A stretch of 64,000 bases of DNA from Shewanella sp. MR-4 (GCF_000014685.1 NC_008321.1:1178001-1242000); one strand, 5' to 3'. Numbered from the stretch's first letter, positions 1 through 8,494 are shown. The notes: a model not told the origin generated them from the letters alone. Program-made: numbers and translations.

Positions 1-330
1 GCCTGCTTTTTCGGCCATTTCCGGCACAGGCGTATAGGTCGATACCATATAAAACAGCGGACCTTCCTGCTGGATTTTATCGGCGGTTTTCAGCAGCGAT
101 ACTGTGGTCTCGTAGTTGTCTCCGAGCAGAGCCTTCATTCGATCTTTAATCAGCGGCTGTTCGAACAGCCCCACGTCATTTGGATTTAATCCGACAAGGG
201 GTTTTAGCAGTGCCCACATGAGTTGGCCTTGGGGGGACATCAATAGCAGCGGGGCAACACAGGCATTAAGCATTAGTGCGAGCCAGATAATATGTAGGCA
301 ACGCATTTTTTTGAGCAGAGTTGTACTCAA
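1..330 (-). CDS. Unknown exported or lipoprotein, N-terminal 110 residues, runs off the window start
   Basis: Partial gene whose C-terminus lies outside the window. The open frame begins at a TTG (330-328) with an AAGGAAA Shine-Dalgarno about 8 bases upstream; an internal ATG at 291 is the alternative start. The N-terminus has a hydrophobic stretch with residues LMLNAC, a plausible lipobox, followed by AP and another hydrophobic run, so export or lipid anchoring is likely. The mature part (roughly residues 40-110) is soluble looking. I do not recognise the family. It is divergent from the putative iron-related operon starting at 712. Confidence in the reading frame is fair because it stays open for 110 codons to the window edge with a good ribosome site; confidence in function is nil. 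Confidence 0.6.
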   Translation of the reverse strand, partial: MSTTLLKKMRCLHIIWLALMLNACVAPLLLMSPQGQLMWALLKPLVGLNPNDVGLFEQPLIKDRMKALLGDNYETTVSLLKTADKIQQEGPLFYMVSTYTPVPEMAEKAG

Positions 331-597
331 GATGATATTTCCTTTGGAAGTACCAGCAAGTCGCCGGCGGCGGATTGTAGCCGATTGCGATTCTGTAAAC
401 GAGAGGGGTGAATAAGTAAATTTTTACCGAGATTAGAGGGTAAAAGGTTAAGTTTTATCTAATTGAATTTGTATCGGTTTTACAATTATTTCGGTTTTCT
501 CCGCTTCTTTTATCGCACTGCGAGTTTGCGATATTTCCCATCAACGTTGCCGTTATACCGTACTCCTGATGTAAAGAATGTAAACCTGAGTTTTGTT

Positions 598-616
598 GAT
601 AATAAATATCATTTAC
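598..616. promoter_or_regulatory. Candidate Fur box upstream of the PepSY/DUF2271/DUF4198 operon
   Basis: The 19 bases GATAATAAATATCATTTAC match the classical Fur consensus GATAATGATAATCATTATC at 14 of 19 positions. They overlap a possible -35 element TTGATA (596-601) whose -10 (TCTATC, 619-624) is weak. The rest of the 331-711 gap shows nothing else I can name. Iron repression of the downstream operon is inference. Confidence 0.55.
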
Positions 617-711
617 TCTCTATCCCATTAACTTTCGTTAATACAGGCTATTAGCTAACGGTTGGTGGCGATTTAGGCGCTCGCCTAATATCCCTTCTTG
701 AGAGTCAGTCA

Positions 712-1308
712 TTGAAATTAAAAGTTAGTAAATCATCGCTTTCCTTCGCTCGGATTATTCATGTTTATGTCTCTATGGCATTGCTGCTGTTAATGCTGTT
801 TTTTGCCGTAACCGGGATCACCTTAAACCATCCCAATTGGTTTTCATCAGCAGATCAAGAACCGCGACGTGAACAGTTTGATATTCCTAACTACTTGATA
901 CCAGCAGCGCCGCAGGAGCCAGAATGGCGTTTAGCGGCGGGGCATTGGTTAAAAAGCCAGTGGGATATGGATATTGGCACTGCCGATATCGATGAGGATG
1001 AGATAAGCCTTGTGAATAAAGGCCCCGGCACGTATCGCACCGTCACCTTAGATCTGCTCGACGGCAAAGCCTATGTTGAGACCTTAGATTATGGCGTTGT
1101 TGCAGTGCTTAACGATCTGCACAAGGGGCGCAATACCGGGATAGTCTGGGCTTGGGTGTTAGATCTCTGCGCCTTGCTGATTATTCTCTTTTCGCTCACC
1201 GGCGCTTATTTGCTGCTGCCTCAAACGAAACGACTTAAAAAATCCTTGTTTTATATGGTGATCGTCAGCTCAGGCTGTGCACTTGTGTATGTCTACTTTG
1301 TTCCATAG
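712..1308 (+). CDS. PepSY-associated transmembrane protein
   Basis: A 198-residue inner-membrane protein. A first membrane helix lies near residues 18-37, followed by a periplasmic segment, then LNDLHKGRNTG near 133-143 and two helices near 146-168 and 178-196. The LHxG-type sequence just before a membrane helix is typical of PepSY-associated TM proteins, which often accompany iron or heme uptake and reduction systems. The start is a TTG at 712 with GAGAG about 7 bases upstream; no earlier in-frame start looks better. The gene leads an apparent operon: its TAG is 13 bases from the next start. Together with the Fur-like box upstream this suggests an iron-related membrane function, which is inference. 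Confidence 0.75.
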   Translation: MKLKVSKSSLSFARIIHVYVSMALLLLMLFFAVTGITLNHPNWFSSADQEPRREQFDIPNYLIPAAPQEPEWRLAAGHWLKSQWDMDIGTADIDEDEISLVNKGPGTYRTVTLDLLDGKAYVETLDYGVVAVLNDLHKGRNTGIVWAWVLDLCALLIILFSLTGAYLLLPQTKRLKKSLFYMVIVSSGCALVYVYFVP

Positions 1309-1321
1309 GGAGAACCGATTA

Positions 1322-1837
1322 ATGATGCGTCAGCTTATTCGCACCAGCGCCATCGGTGCGTTGTTTGTGAGTTCAGCGGTATTTGCCGCGCCAAAAATGA
1401 CCGTTGATTTGACCTTGCCTGAAATTACCGAAGGCCAGTATCACCGCCCCTATGTGGCTGTGTGGGTAGAGGATGCCAAGGGCCAAACCGTTAAAACCTT
1501 AAGCCTATGGGTATGGGATGAGGGCCATAAATGGCTTAAGGACATTCGCCGTTGGTGGCGAAAGGCGGGGCGTGAAGATATGAGTTTTGTCGACGGTATC
1601 GCCTCGGCGACCAAACCTGCAGGCCATTACAAAATTGATTGGGACTTAACGGATGATGCGGGTAAACCGCTGATTCCTGCCTCCTACACAGTGTTTATCG
1701 AAGTGGTGCGCGAGCACGGCGGGCGTGACCTCGTGAGACAAAATCTGGATTTAACGGCGGGGGATTTTACCGCCCAACTACCAGCGACCACTGAAACTGG
1801 CGTGATTGATATTCGCTTAAGCGGTATGACTCGCTAA
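1322..1837 (+). CDS. DUF2271-type periplasmic protein
   Basis: About 171 residues with a clear Sec signal peptide (MMRQLIRTSAIGALFVSSA, cleavage after VFA) and a beta-rich mature domain resembling DUF2271: PYVAVWVED near residues 39-47, then WxWDEGHKWLKDIRRWWR-like text and VDGIASATKPAGHY. The frame is open from 1277, but AGGGAGA at 1307-1313 sits 8 bases before the ATG at 1322, which also gives the signal peptide at the very N-terminus, so 1322 (or 1325) is the start. It lies between the PepSY-TM gene and the DUF4198 gene. DUF2271 proteins commonly sit beside PepSY proteins in flavin- or iron-associated loci, but the molecular activity is unknown to me. Confidence 0.75.
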   Translation: MMRQLIRTSAIGALFVSSAVFAAPKMTVDLTLPEITEGQYHRPYVAVWVEDAKGQTVKTLSLWVWDEGHKWLKDIRRWWRKAGREDMSFVDGIASATKPAGHYKIDWDLTDDAGKPLIPASYTVFIEVVREHGGRDLVRQNLDLTAGDFTAQLPATTETGVIDIRLSGMTR

Positions 1838-1866
1838 GTCCTGCACTTTACTGAAAGGATATGAAG

Positions 1867-2685
1867 ATGAAACTACGTTTACTTGCCTTAGTTAGCGCGC
1901 TCTGCATCAGCCCATTGGCGAGCAGCCATGACCGCTGGATTTTACCTAGCCACTATAACGTTTCGGCCGAAAGCCAAGAGGTGGTGTGGATCACCTCGGA
2001 TGTGTCCGCCAGTAACCAAGTCTTTATGTTTGATAAACCAGTCACCGCCAGCGATGTGCGAGTGTATTTACCCGATGGTAAGCCAAGCTCCCCAAGTTCA
2101 AGCTACACTGGTGGTCGTAAATCGGTTTTCGACGTGCAATTACTGCAAGACGGTACCTATAAGTTCGAAAAGGAAGTCACGCCGAGATACTTTTCTGTTT
2201 ATAAAATCAAAGGTAAAGAAGGCATGGTTCGCAGTCGACTCGATAAAAAAGCGACAGCGGCTGTGATGCCAAAGGATGCCTATGAGCTAAAAGGTTCATT
2301 AAATGTGGCGCGGGTTGAAACCTATGTGACCCGTAACAAACCCACCGATAAGTTATTAGCACCGAAAGGTGAATATTTGGAGTTGGTGCCTATTACCCAT
2401 CCCGCGGATATCGTTGAAAATGAACCCGCAACACTGCAGTTTGTTTACGATGGTAAGCCCGTCGAAGGCGTGAGTGTGGCGATCATGAAGGATGGCAGCC
2501 TGTACCGTAACAAGCCGGAAGAAATCAGTTTAACTTCGGACAAAGAAGGTAAAGTGGCGATGACGCTGCCAGCTGCCGGTCGTTATCTGCTGCATGCTTC
2601 AATCGAACGTCCAAGTCCTGATAAATCTCTTGCCGATAAAACAGTTAGCGAAATCTTTTTGACCTTCGAAGCAGGGCTTGAATAA
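1867..2685 (+). CDS. DUF4198 (NikM/CbiK-like) periplasmic protein
   Basis: About 272 residues with a signal peptide ending near SPLASS, then HDRWILPSHYNVS, the hallmark start of DUF4198 proteins in which a histidine immediately after cleavage may bind metal. A C-terminal Ig-like domain (LQFVYDGKPVEGVSVAIMKDG and so on) completes it. Two ATGs compete. The first (1861) is one base after AGGA, too close; the second (1867) is 7 bases after it, so 1867 is chosen. DUF4198 proteins are associated with transition-metal uptake, which fits the Fur-like box in front of this operon. The operon ends here at a strong terminator. The family call is good; the transported metal is unknown. Confidence 0.75.
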   Translation: MKLRLLALVSALCISPLASSHDRWILPSHYNVSAESQEVVWITSDVSASNQVFMFDKPVTASDVRVYLPDGKPSSPSSSYTGGRKSVFDVQLLQDGTYKFEKEVTPRYFSVYKIKGKEGMVRSRLDKKATAAVMPKDAYELKGSLNVARVETYVTRNKPTDKLLAPKGEYLELVPITHPADIVENEPATLQFVYDGKPVEGVSVAIMKDGSLYRNKPEEISLTSDKEGKVAMTLPAAGRYLLHASIERPSPDKSLADKTVSEIFLTFEAGLE

Positions 2686-2706
2686 GCGCATGTTTTAACA
2701 CTCCCC

Positions 2707-2736
2707 ATGCCCACAAATTCATTTGTGGGCATTTTG
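2707..2736 (+). terminator. Rho-independent terminator of the DUF4198 operon
   Basis: A 12-bp perfect inverted repeat (ATGCCCACAAAT then TC then its complement) is followed by a short T-rich run ATTTTGT. Confidence 0.75.
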
Positions 2737-2763
2737 TCCCACTTAAGTTCGCACTATTATACT
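2734..2763 (+). promoter_or_regulatory. Candidate sigma-70 promoter for greA
   Basis: TTGTCC (2734-2739), 18-base spacer, TATACT (2758-2763). It lies about 170 bases ahead of the greA start, and a TAGAAT at 2843-2848 may mark a second promoter nearer the gene. Read by eye only. Confidence 0.4.
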
Positions 2764-2931
2764 TTGGCACTAGCATCTGAGCGTGAGCTTCAGTAAGCTG
2801 CACTGGTGCATAGTTCTTGATGCATCCCAAGCGCATAACGATTAGAATAGCGCAATTCCACCCTGATTTTACTGTGTTGACCTTTAGCGTCGGCACGGGT
2901 TGCTTTTGTTTTAAAGGAGACGAAAGAAGTT

Positions 2932-3408
2932 ATGACTAAGGTTCCTATGACAGTTGTCGGTGCAGAACAGCTGCGTAAAGAGTTAGATATGCTCAAGTTT
3001 GAACGTCGCCCGAAAATCACTGAAGCGATTGCCTCAGCGAGAGAGTTAGGCGATCTGAAGGAAAACGCGGAATATCATGCAGCCCGTGAAGAGCAAGGGA
3101 TCTGCGAAGCGCGTATCCGTGACATTGAAGGCAAACTTTCTAACGCGCAGATCATCGACGTGACTAAGATGGCGAACAATGGTCGTATCATTTTTGGTAC
3201 CACTGTGACTATCCTTAATCTGGATACCGATGCGGAAGTGACTTACCGTATCGTGGGTGACGATGAAGCTAACATCAAAGAAAACCTGATTTCAGTCAAC
3301 TCTCCGATTGCCCGTGGTTTAGTGGGTAAGAATGAAGGTGATGAAGTGTCGATCGCAACTCCTGGTGGTTTGACCGATTACGAAATTATTTCGGTGCAAT
3401 ACATCTAA
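2932..3408 (+). CDS. greA: Transcription elongation factor GreA
   Basis: 158 residues, the usual GreA length. GreA enters the RNA polymerase secondary channel and stimulates cleavage of backtracked transcripts. The N-terminal coiled coil carries ELGDLKENAEYHAAREEQ with the conserved acidic tip residues D and E, and the C-terminal FKBP-like domain ends in GxxVSIxTPGGxxxYEI-like text. The start ATG follows AAAGGAG at a slightly long distance and matches the family N-terminus (PMTxxGAExLRxEL). The gene stands alone between two terminators, unlike genomes where it follows carAB. Confidence 0.97.
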   Translation: MTKVPMTVVGAEQLRKELDMLKFERRPKITEAIASARELGDLKENAEYHAAREEQGICEARIRDIEGKLSNAQIIDVTKMANNGRIIFGTTVTILNLDTDAEVTYRIVGDDEANIKENLISVNSPIARGLVGKNEGDEVSIATPGGLTDYEIISVQYI

Positions 3409-3445
3409 GTCTTGGTCTCAGCAGACTCGATTATTTACCGATAAG

Positions 3446-3468
3446 AAGCCGCCTAGCGCGGCTTTTTT
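3446..3468 (+). terminator. Rho-independent terminator of greA
   Basis: Stem AAGCCGC / GCGGCTT with a 5-base loop runs directly into six Ts. Confidence 0.85.
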
Positions 3469-3679
3469 ATGCCTTTTTATATCTCAGTGTCCTTGGCGCA
3501 CAAATATGCAAGATGGATAAAGTTTAATTTGCCTCTGAGGCGGCGGTTACCTAAGCTGCATGCTTGGAGCTTTCTATGCATTCATCAAGGTTCTTTATGA
3601 AAACTATCCAAAAATGTGTTGTTTCTTCTGCAAATATTTCATCACTTAAAAGTTGCGTGTACCCAATTAGGAACTGAGT

Positions 3680-4234
3680 TTGATTAAGCACTGGCGCCAA
3701 GGATTAATGTTACTCTGTGTGTCGATCATCTTGATCGCCCATGCGGGTGGCTATGCGCCGCGCAGCTTAACCGCCCAGCAACTGCATCTGGCGCCTAAAA
3801 CGGTAGCGACAACGGTAGTAACAACTGCGCCTACCGCGGATACGCCGTCACTCACTGCGCAAGATAACACTGCACCACATCACTCAACGGTACAATCGAC
3901 GGCGAGCGATAAACAAGCTGTCTGCACCGATTCAGATAAGGCACAAGCCACCGATTGCTCAGAGTCTGAATTAGTCAGTCACTCGGATGATTTTAATTTT
4001 GCTCCGGCTAACTCCCAGCGTTTTATCAATCTTGTTCAGCATGATATGCGTGAGGTGAAGCCTGTTTACCTGTTAGCCTTTGAGTTCGAACCAGAGCCTG
4101 CGCCCGCATTAGGGGAAAATATTCGCCTCGATGCACGTCCAGATTGGACTCTCTTAGCCGAATCTTCACCAGCGCGGATCTCCGGCTGGAAAGTCTCCAA
4201 CCTCCAATATCGCTTTAGTCAGCAAGCCGCTTAA
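3680..4234 (+). CDS. Hypothetical exported protein
   Basis: 184 residues. The N-terminus MIKHWRQGLMLLCVSIILIAH is a signal peptide or membrane anchor. Residues about 40-100 are Thr/Ala/Ser/Asp-rich and probably disordered, with a C-x7-C-like pair (AVCTDSDKAQATDCS). The last 80 residues (NSQRFINLVQHDMREVKPVYLLAFEFEP and onward) look folded and end in Gln-Ala-Ala. The start is a TTG with AGGAA 7 bases upstream. I do not recognise a family. It lies between greA and the second secDF pair and has its own upstream space of about 200 bases, so it may be independently transcribed. Composition does not differ obviously from its neighbours. Confidence 0.6.
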   Translation: MIKHWRQGLMLLCVSIILIAHAGGYAPRSLTAQQLHLAPKTVATTVVTTAPTADTPSLTAQDNTAPHHSTVQSTASDKQAVCTDSDKAQATDCSESELVSHSDDFNFAPANSQRFINLVQHDMREVKPVYLLAFEFEPEPAPALGENIRLDARPDWTLLAESSPARISGWKVSNLQYRFSQQAA

Positions 4235-4275
4235 CTCACCGCTCCCTTTAGCAAGTTAGCAATGCTTATCCATAA

Positions 4276-4314
4276 CTAACGTCTGAGTTCATAATCTGAA
4301 CCAGAGGTCGTTAG
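4276..4314. other. Imperfect hairpin in the 4235-4611 gap before secD2
   Basis: CTAACG at 4276-4281 pairs with CGTTAG at 4309-4314 and an inner GTTCA/TGAAC stem encloses TAATC; short internal loops separate the stems. No T-run follows, so it is not an obvious terminator. The gap also holds a palindrome GGATTTAAATCC near 4418. No gene is seen in these 377 bases; promoter or leader function is a guess. Confidence 0.35.
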
Positions 4315-4611
4315 GGATACCTTTGATTAACTTCGCATTTTGTCATCCGAAACCTGTACCCGATAACCTAGCATCAAAGCCTGCGGTGTGTACGCCGAAG
4401 GTGCGACTAAATCGCATTGGATTTAAATCCATTCGGTTTAGACGGATTTTAATCGGTTATCACCACTGAGTTTGCTCGCGTTTAGCGTACTCCTTGTGGG
4501 ATCCGTGTTTACAGGTTTTACCGTAATACAGTGATTGTTCGCTCATGTTTAGCTGCACTATTTGCGCTACAGATGGCTATTCGAGCGGGCAATATCATGC
4601 GAGTGATATCT

Positions 4612-6486
4612 ATGGATAAAATTCAGAGTAAAAAGCTGTTAAATCACTATTCAGCTTGGAAATACGTTGTGCTTATTGTCACGATTATCGTGATGTTATT
4701 TAGTGCCTTACCGACTTGGTATGGAGAAGATGCCGCCGTGCAGGTGGGCGCTAAAGCGGGGCTTAATTTAACCCCCATCGAACTGCGGGATAAATTAAAG
4801 GCGCAGGGCGTTGATGTTAAGCGTATCGAGGTTAAGCATGCCCAACATGGCAACGCCAACAGCTCAGAAGACGGGCAAACCCTTATTGTACTCAATGATG
4901 ACAGCGAGCAAACCTTAGTGAAGACCTTAGTGTCATCCATGGTGAGTGAGCCGAAAGAGCTCACGCTCGCACTGGTGAGTGCAGCGCCAAGTTGGTTGCA
5001 AAATATGGGCTTTGAACCGATTAAACTCGGGCTCGACTTACGCGGAGGAGTGCAATTTTTGCTGGATGTTGATGTGCAGCCCGTCTATCAAGCCCAGGCC
5101 GATGCATTAGTCGAGTCCCTTAGGCAGTTTTTGCGTGAACAGCAAATTCGCGGCGCCAGTGTGCGTATTGATAGCACGCGCGATGACGCAGGGTTGCAAA
5201 TTGCAATTGCATTTAATGACGCGGCTGAATCCACCAATAATGCGCGCTCAGCTATTCGCCAATTTATGCAACAAAGCTACCCGACTTGGCAATTAACCAA
5301 TGCGGATAATGGCTTAGTCGTACAGCTCGCTCAAGAAGAGCAAATCAAGTTACGTAATTTAACCGTGCAGCAAAACCTGCAAATTATGCGTAGCCGGATT
5401 GAAGAGCTGGGCATCACTGAGGCTTTAGTACAACGTCAGGGCGAACACCGTATCCGCATCGAGCTGCCCGGTGTACAAGACCCCGCTGCCGCGAAAAACG
5501 TGATTGGTGCGACCGCTAGTCTGGCCTTTTTTGAAGTCAAAGAATCGGGTTCAGTGAATGCGCAGGTACTGAAGGATAAATCAGGCAATCCTGTTTATGT
5601 GGCACGCACGCCGATATTGGGCGGCGATCATATTGTCGATGCCCGCGCCAATATTGGCGAAATGGGCATGGCCGAAGTGAACATTCACCTCGACCGTATC
5701 GGCGGCCAAAAAATGTCGGAGTTTTCCCGCGCCAATATCGATAAGCCTATGGCAACATCCTACAGCGAATATAGCCGGGATGAGCAGGGCAAAGCTAAGC
5801 AAACCCAAGAGATCATCAGTGTCGCGACCATTCAATCGCAGCTGGGAGATCGTTTCAGGATCACTGGCGCAGGCACCTATCAAGAGGCGCAGCAATTAGC
5901 CTTGTTGCTACGCGCTGGCTCAATGACGGCGCCTGTAACTATTGTTGAAGAACGTACCATTGGCCCAACCCTTGGCGCCGAAAACATTCAAAACGGCTTT
6001 GCAGCGCTCGGCCTTGGTATGGGAATTACCTTGCTGTTTATGGCGCTCTGGTATCGCCGTCTCGGTTGGGTGGCCAACGTGGCCTTGATTGCCAACATGG
6101 TGATCCTCTTTGGTTTGCTGGCACTGATCCCCGGCGCAGTATTGACCTTACCCGGCATTGCCGGTCTGGTGCTGACGGTTGGTATGGCGGTCGATACCAA
6201 CGTACTGATCTTCGAGCGGATTAAAGACAAGTTGAAAGAGGGGCGCAGCTTTGCCCTGGCGATTGACACTGGCTTTGACAGTGCGTTCTCAACCATTTTC
6301 GACGCTAACTTCACCACTATGATCACTGCGGTTGTGCTCTATTCCATTGGTAATGGCCCCATCCAAGGTTTTGCCTTGACCTTAGGTTTAGGTCTGTTGA
6401 CCAGTATGTTTACCGGTATTTTTGCCTCAAGAGCCTTAATCAACCTAGTGTATGGGCGTGATGCGCGCCGCCATGTGAGGGTATAA
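4612..6486 (+). CDS. secD: Protein translocase subunit SecD (second copy type)
   Basis: About 625 residues. SecD pairs with SecF in the inner membrane and uses the ion gradient to pull exported proteins into the periplasm after SecYEG/SecA. It has an N-terminal helix (SAWKYVVLIVTIIVMLFSALP), the LGLDLRGGVQFLLDVD motif that opens the periplasmic P1 domain, and five C-terminal helices with GMAVDTNVLIFERIKDKL. The frame is open from a GTG at 4531, but family alignment places the start at MDKIQSKKL (4612); 4597 is an alternative. Two bases separate it from secF. There is no yajC or tgt beside it, unlike the usual tgt-yajC-secD-secF cluster, so I infer this is the accessory SecDF2 pair known from marine gammaproteobacteria. 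Confidence 0.92.
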   Translation: MDKIQSKKLLNHYSAWKYVVLIVTIIVMLFSALPTWYGEDAAVQVGAKAGLNLTPIELRDKLKAQGVDVKRIEVKHAQHGNANSSEDGQTLIVLNDDSEQTLVKTLVSSMVSEPKELTLALVSAAPSWLQNMGFEPIKLGLDLRGGVQFLLDVDVQPVYQAQADALVESLRQFLREQQIRGASVRIDSTRDDAGLQIAIAFNDAAESTNNARSAIRQFMQQSYPTWQLTNADNGLVVQLAQEEQIKLRNLTVQQNLQIMRSRIEELGITEALVQRQGEHRIRIELPGVQDPAAAKNVIGATASLAFFEVKESGSVNAQVLKDKSGNPVYVARTPILGGDHIVDARANIGEMGMAEVNIHLDRIGGQKMSEFSRANIDKPMATSYSEYSRDEQGKAKQTQEIISVATIQSQLGDRFRITGAGTYQEAQQLALLLRAGSMTAPVTIVEERTIGPTLGAENIQNGFAALGLGMGITLLFMALWYRRLGWVANVALIANMVILFGLLALIPGAVLTLPGIAGLVLTVGMAVDTNVLIFERIKDKLKEGRSFALAIDTGFDSAFSTIFDANFTTMITAVVLYSIGNGPIQGFALTLGLGLLTSMFTGIFASRALINLVYGRDARRHVRV

Positions 6487-6488
6487 CT

Positions 6489-7373
6489 ATGAAGAATCTC
6501 AATCTAACTAAATGGCGTTATGTGTCGAGCGCTATCTCTCTCTTTTTAATGTTGGCCTCTCTCACCATCATCGGGATGAAAGGCTTTAACTGGGGCTTGG
6601 ATTTTACAGGTGGTGTGGTGACCGAGGTGCAGCTCGACAGAAGGATCACCAGTAGCGAGCTGCAACCGCTATTGAACGCGGCTTATCAGCAAGAGGTGAC
6701 AGTGATTTCGGCCAGTGAGCCCGGACGCTGGGTATTGCGCTATGCCGATACGGCGCAAAGTAATGTCAATATTCAAGAAACCTTAGCGCCACTGGGTGAG
6801 GTGCAAGTACTGAACACCAGTATTGTCGGCCCGCAAGTGGGTAAAGAGTTAGCCGAGCAGGGCGGTCTTGCTTTGTTGGTGGCCATGCTGTGTATCTTAG
6901 GCTATTTGAGTTATCGCTTCGAATGGCGTCTCGCCTCCGGTGCGTTGTTTGCACTGGTGCACGACGTGATTTTCGTGCTCGCCTTTTTCTCATTAACCCA
7001 AATGGAGTTTAATTTAACCGTGCTCGCCGCCGTGCTGGCGATTTTAGGCTATTCGCTCAATGATTCGATCATTATTGCCGACCGGATCCGGGAGTTATTG
7101 ATAGCCAAACCAAAGCTTGCTATTCAAGAGATTAACAACCAAGCGATTGTCGCGACATTTTCCCGTACCATGGTAACCTCGGGCACCACCTTAATGACGG
7201 TGGGTGCGTTATGGATTATGGGCGGTGGGCCGCTGGAAGGATTCTCGATAGCCATGTTTATCGGCATCTTAACTGGCACTTTCTCATCGATATCGGTCGG
7301 GACTTCATTGCCCGAATTTTTGGGATTAACGCCAGAGCATTATAAAGTGCAAGTCATCACAGATACGCCATAA
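6489..7373 (+). CDS. secF: Protein translocase subunit SecF (second copy type)
   Basis: 294 residues, somewhat shorter than the E. coli protein of about 323. An N-terminal helix precedes GFNWGLDFTGGVVTEVQL, the SecF form of the DFTGG motif. A small periplasmic domain follows, then five helices with LGYSLNDSIIIADRIRE, the SecF counterpart of the SecD VDTNV segment. It begins 2 bases after the secD stop and ends before a strong bidirectional terminator, so secD-secF form a two-gene unit. The lack of the C-terminal tail of canonical SecF and of yajC beside it supports a specialised second SecDF complex. Confidence 0.93.
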   Translation: MKNLNLTKWRYVSSAISLFLMLASLTIIGMKGFNWGLDFTGGVVTEVQLDRRITSSELQPLLNAAYQQEVTVISASEPGRWVLRYADTAQSNVNIQETLAPLGEVQVLNTSIVGPQVGKELAEQGGLALLVAMLCILGYLSYRFEWRLASGALFALVHDVIFVLAFFSLTQMEFNLTVLAAVLAILGYSLNDSIIIADRIRELLIAKPKLAIQEINNQAIVATFSRTMVTSGTTLMTVGALWIMGGGPLEGFSIAMFIGILTGTFSSISVGTSLPEFLGLTPEHYKVQVITDTP

Positions 7374-7380
7374 GTGCTAA

Positions 7381-7418
7381 AAACAAAACGGCCACTCGCT
7401 TGAGTGGCCGTTTTGTTT
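7381..7418. terminator. Bidirectional terminator between secF and yhbY
   Basis: A 17-bp perfect stem (AAACAAAACGGCCACTC and its complement) around the loop GCTT. The A-run on one side and T-run on the other serve both convergent genes. Confidence 0.9.
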
Positions 7419-7430
7419 AAGGCTGGAAAA

Positions 7431-7730
7431 TTACTTAGCTCTTGGCAGGGCAATTTTCATTTCAGGCGATTGACGATAAATCACCAGAATATGACCAATA
7501 AGTTGCACTTTTGCAGATTGAGTTTCACGTACTATGGCATCAACGATGGCATTTTTTAGCTCTCTGTCGGCAGAGGCTACTTTCACTTTAATCAGTTCAT
7601 GATAAGCGAGTGCGCTTTCAATTTCAGCGAGTACACCTTCAGTCAATCCATTGGCACCAAGCAGCACCACTGGCTTTAAATTGTGCGCCAGACCTTTTAA
7701 ATGCTGTTTTTGTTTGGTTGTTAAGTTCAT
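7431..7730 (-). CDS. yhbY: RNA-binding CRM-domain protein YhbY
   Basis: About 99 residues, the CRM-domain length. YhbY associates with pre-50S ribosomal particles. LKPVVLLGANGLTEGVLAEIE contains the family GxxG loop, and HELIKVKVA and IGHILVIYR are the remaining CRM blocks. The frame opens at a TTG (7739), but homologues start at MNLTTKQKQHLKGLAH, giving 7730. It is divergent from rlmE-ftsH, the same arrangement as in E. coli, and its promoter overlaps theirs. Confidence 0.93.
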   Translation of the reverse strand: MNLTTKQKQHLKGLAHNLKPVVLLGANGLTEGVLAEIESALAYHELIKVKVASADRELKNAIVDAIVRETQSAKVQLIGHILVIYRQSPEMKIALPRAK

Positions 7731-7756
7731 TTCTACCAACTTTTGCTGAGTTACTG

Positions 7757-7798
7757 TTGAAAAACGGCTATTCTACCCTTATATAGCCCTTGTGTAAC
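7757..7798. promoter_or_regulatory. Overlapping divergent promoters of rlmE-ftsH and yhbY
   Basis: Plus strand: TTGAAA (7757-7762), 17 bases, TATATA (7780-7785). Minus strand: GTTACA (7798-7793), 17 bases, TAGAAT (7775-7770). The two elements interleave, so polymerase binding in one direction should exclude the other. Confidence 0.6.
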
Positions 7799-7820
7799 TC
7801 TCAATTGTTGCGGATTTTAA

Positions 7821-8450
7821 ATGTCAGGTAAAAAACGTACGGCCAGTTCCACCCGTTGGATGCAGGAACACTTTGATGATCATTATGTCAAACTAGCACA
7901 GAAACGGGGATTGCGTTCTCGCGCTGCGTTCAAGCTTGAGGAGCTCCAGGAGAAGGACCAATTGATCCGCCCAGGTATGACTGTGGTGGACTTAGGTGCG
8001 GCTCCTGGTGGTTGGTCTCAAATAGCCGTCAAGCTGACCGGAGATAAAGGTAAAGTGATCGCCTGTGATATTTTGCCAATGGATCCCATCGTCGGCGTGG
8101 ATTTCTTGCAAGGGGACTTTCGTGAAGAGAAAGTGCTCGAAGCATTGCTAACTCGCGTCGGTGCGGATAAGGTTGACGTTGTATTGTCTGATATGGCGCC
8201 CAACATGAGTGGTTCCGATGGTGTCGATCAGCCGCGCGCCATGTATTTAGTCGAACTGGCGTTAGATATGTGTCATCAAGTATTGGCACCTAACGGCAGT
8301 TTTGCGGTCAAAGTCTTTCAGGGGGAGGGGTTTGACGAATATATGAAGGCGGTAAAAGACGCATTCAAAGTAGTAAAAACACGTAAACCGGACTCGTCGC
8401 GGGCACGCTCCCGTGAAGTCTATCTTGTGGCGACAGGGTACAAGTTGTAG
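7821..8450 (+). CDS. rlmE: 23S rRNA (uridine-2'-O-)-methyltransferase RlmE
   Basis: 209 residues, the same length as the E. coli heat-shock protein RrmJ/FtsJ, which 2'-O-methylates U2552 of 23S rRNA using S-adenosylmethionine. Visible motifs: RSRAAFKLEE with the catalytic Lys, VVDLGAAPGGWSQ (SAM-binding motif I), VLSDMAPNMSG with the catalytic Asp, and FAVKVFQGEGF with the second catalytic Lys, completing the K-D-K-E tetrad. The Shine-Dalgarno is poor. ftsH follows after 44 bases, the conserved rlmE-ftsH pair. Confidence 0.97.
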   Translation: MSGKKRTASSTRWMQEHFDDHYVKLAQKRGLRSRAAFKLEELQEKDQLIRPGMTVVDLGAAPGGWSQIAVKLTGDKGKVIACDILPMDPIVGVDFLQGDFREEKVLEALLTRVGADKVDVVLSDMAPNMSGSDGVDQPRAMYLVELALDMCHQVLAPNGSFAVKVFQGEGFDEYMKAVKDAFKVVKTRKPDSSRARSREVYLVATGYKL

Positions 8451-8494
8451 TAACCTAGCGTTAATCATCGCAAGACTTTATGAGGTCTAGTAAT

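Noticed and set aside
463..654. 63-codon open frame upstream of the PepSY gene
   Set aside because: Aromatic, low-quality composition, no ribosome site, and it overlaps the Fur-like box and promoter.
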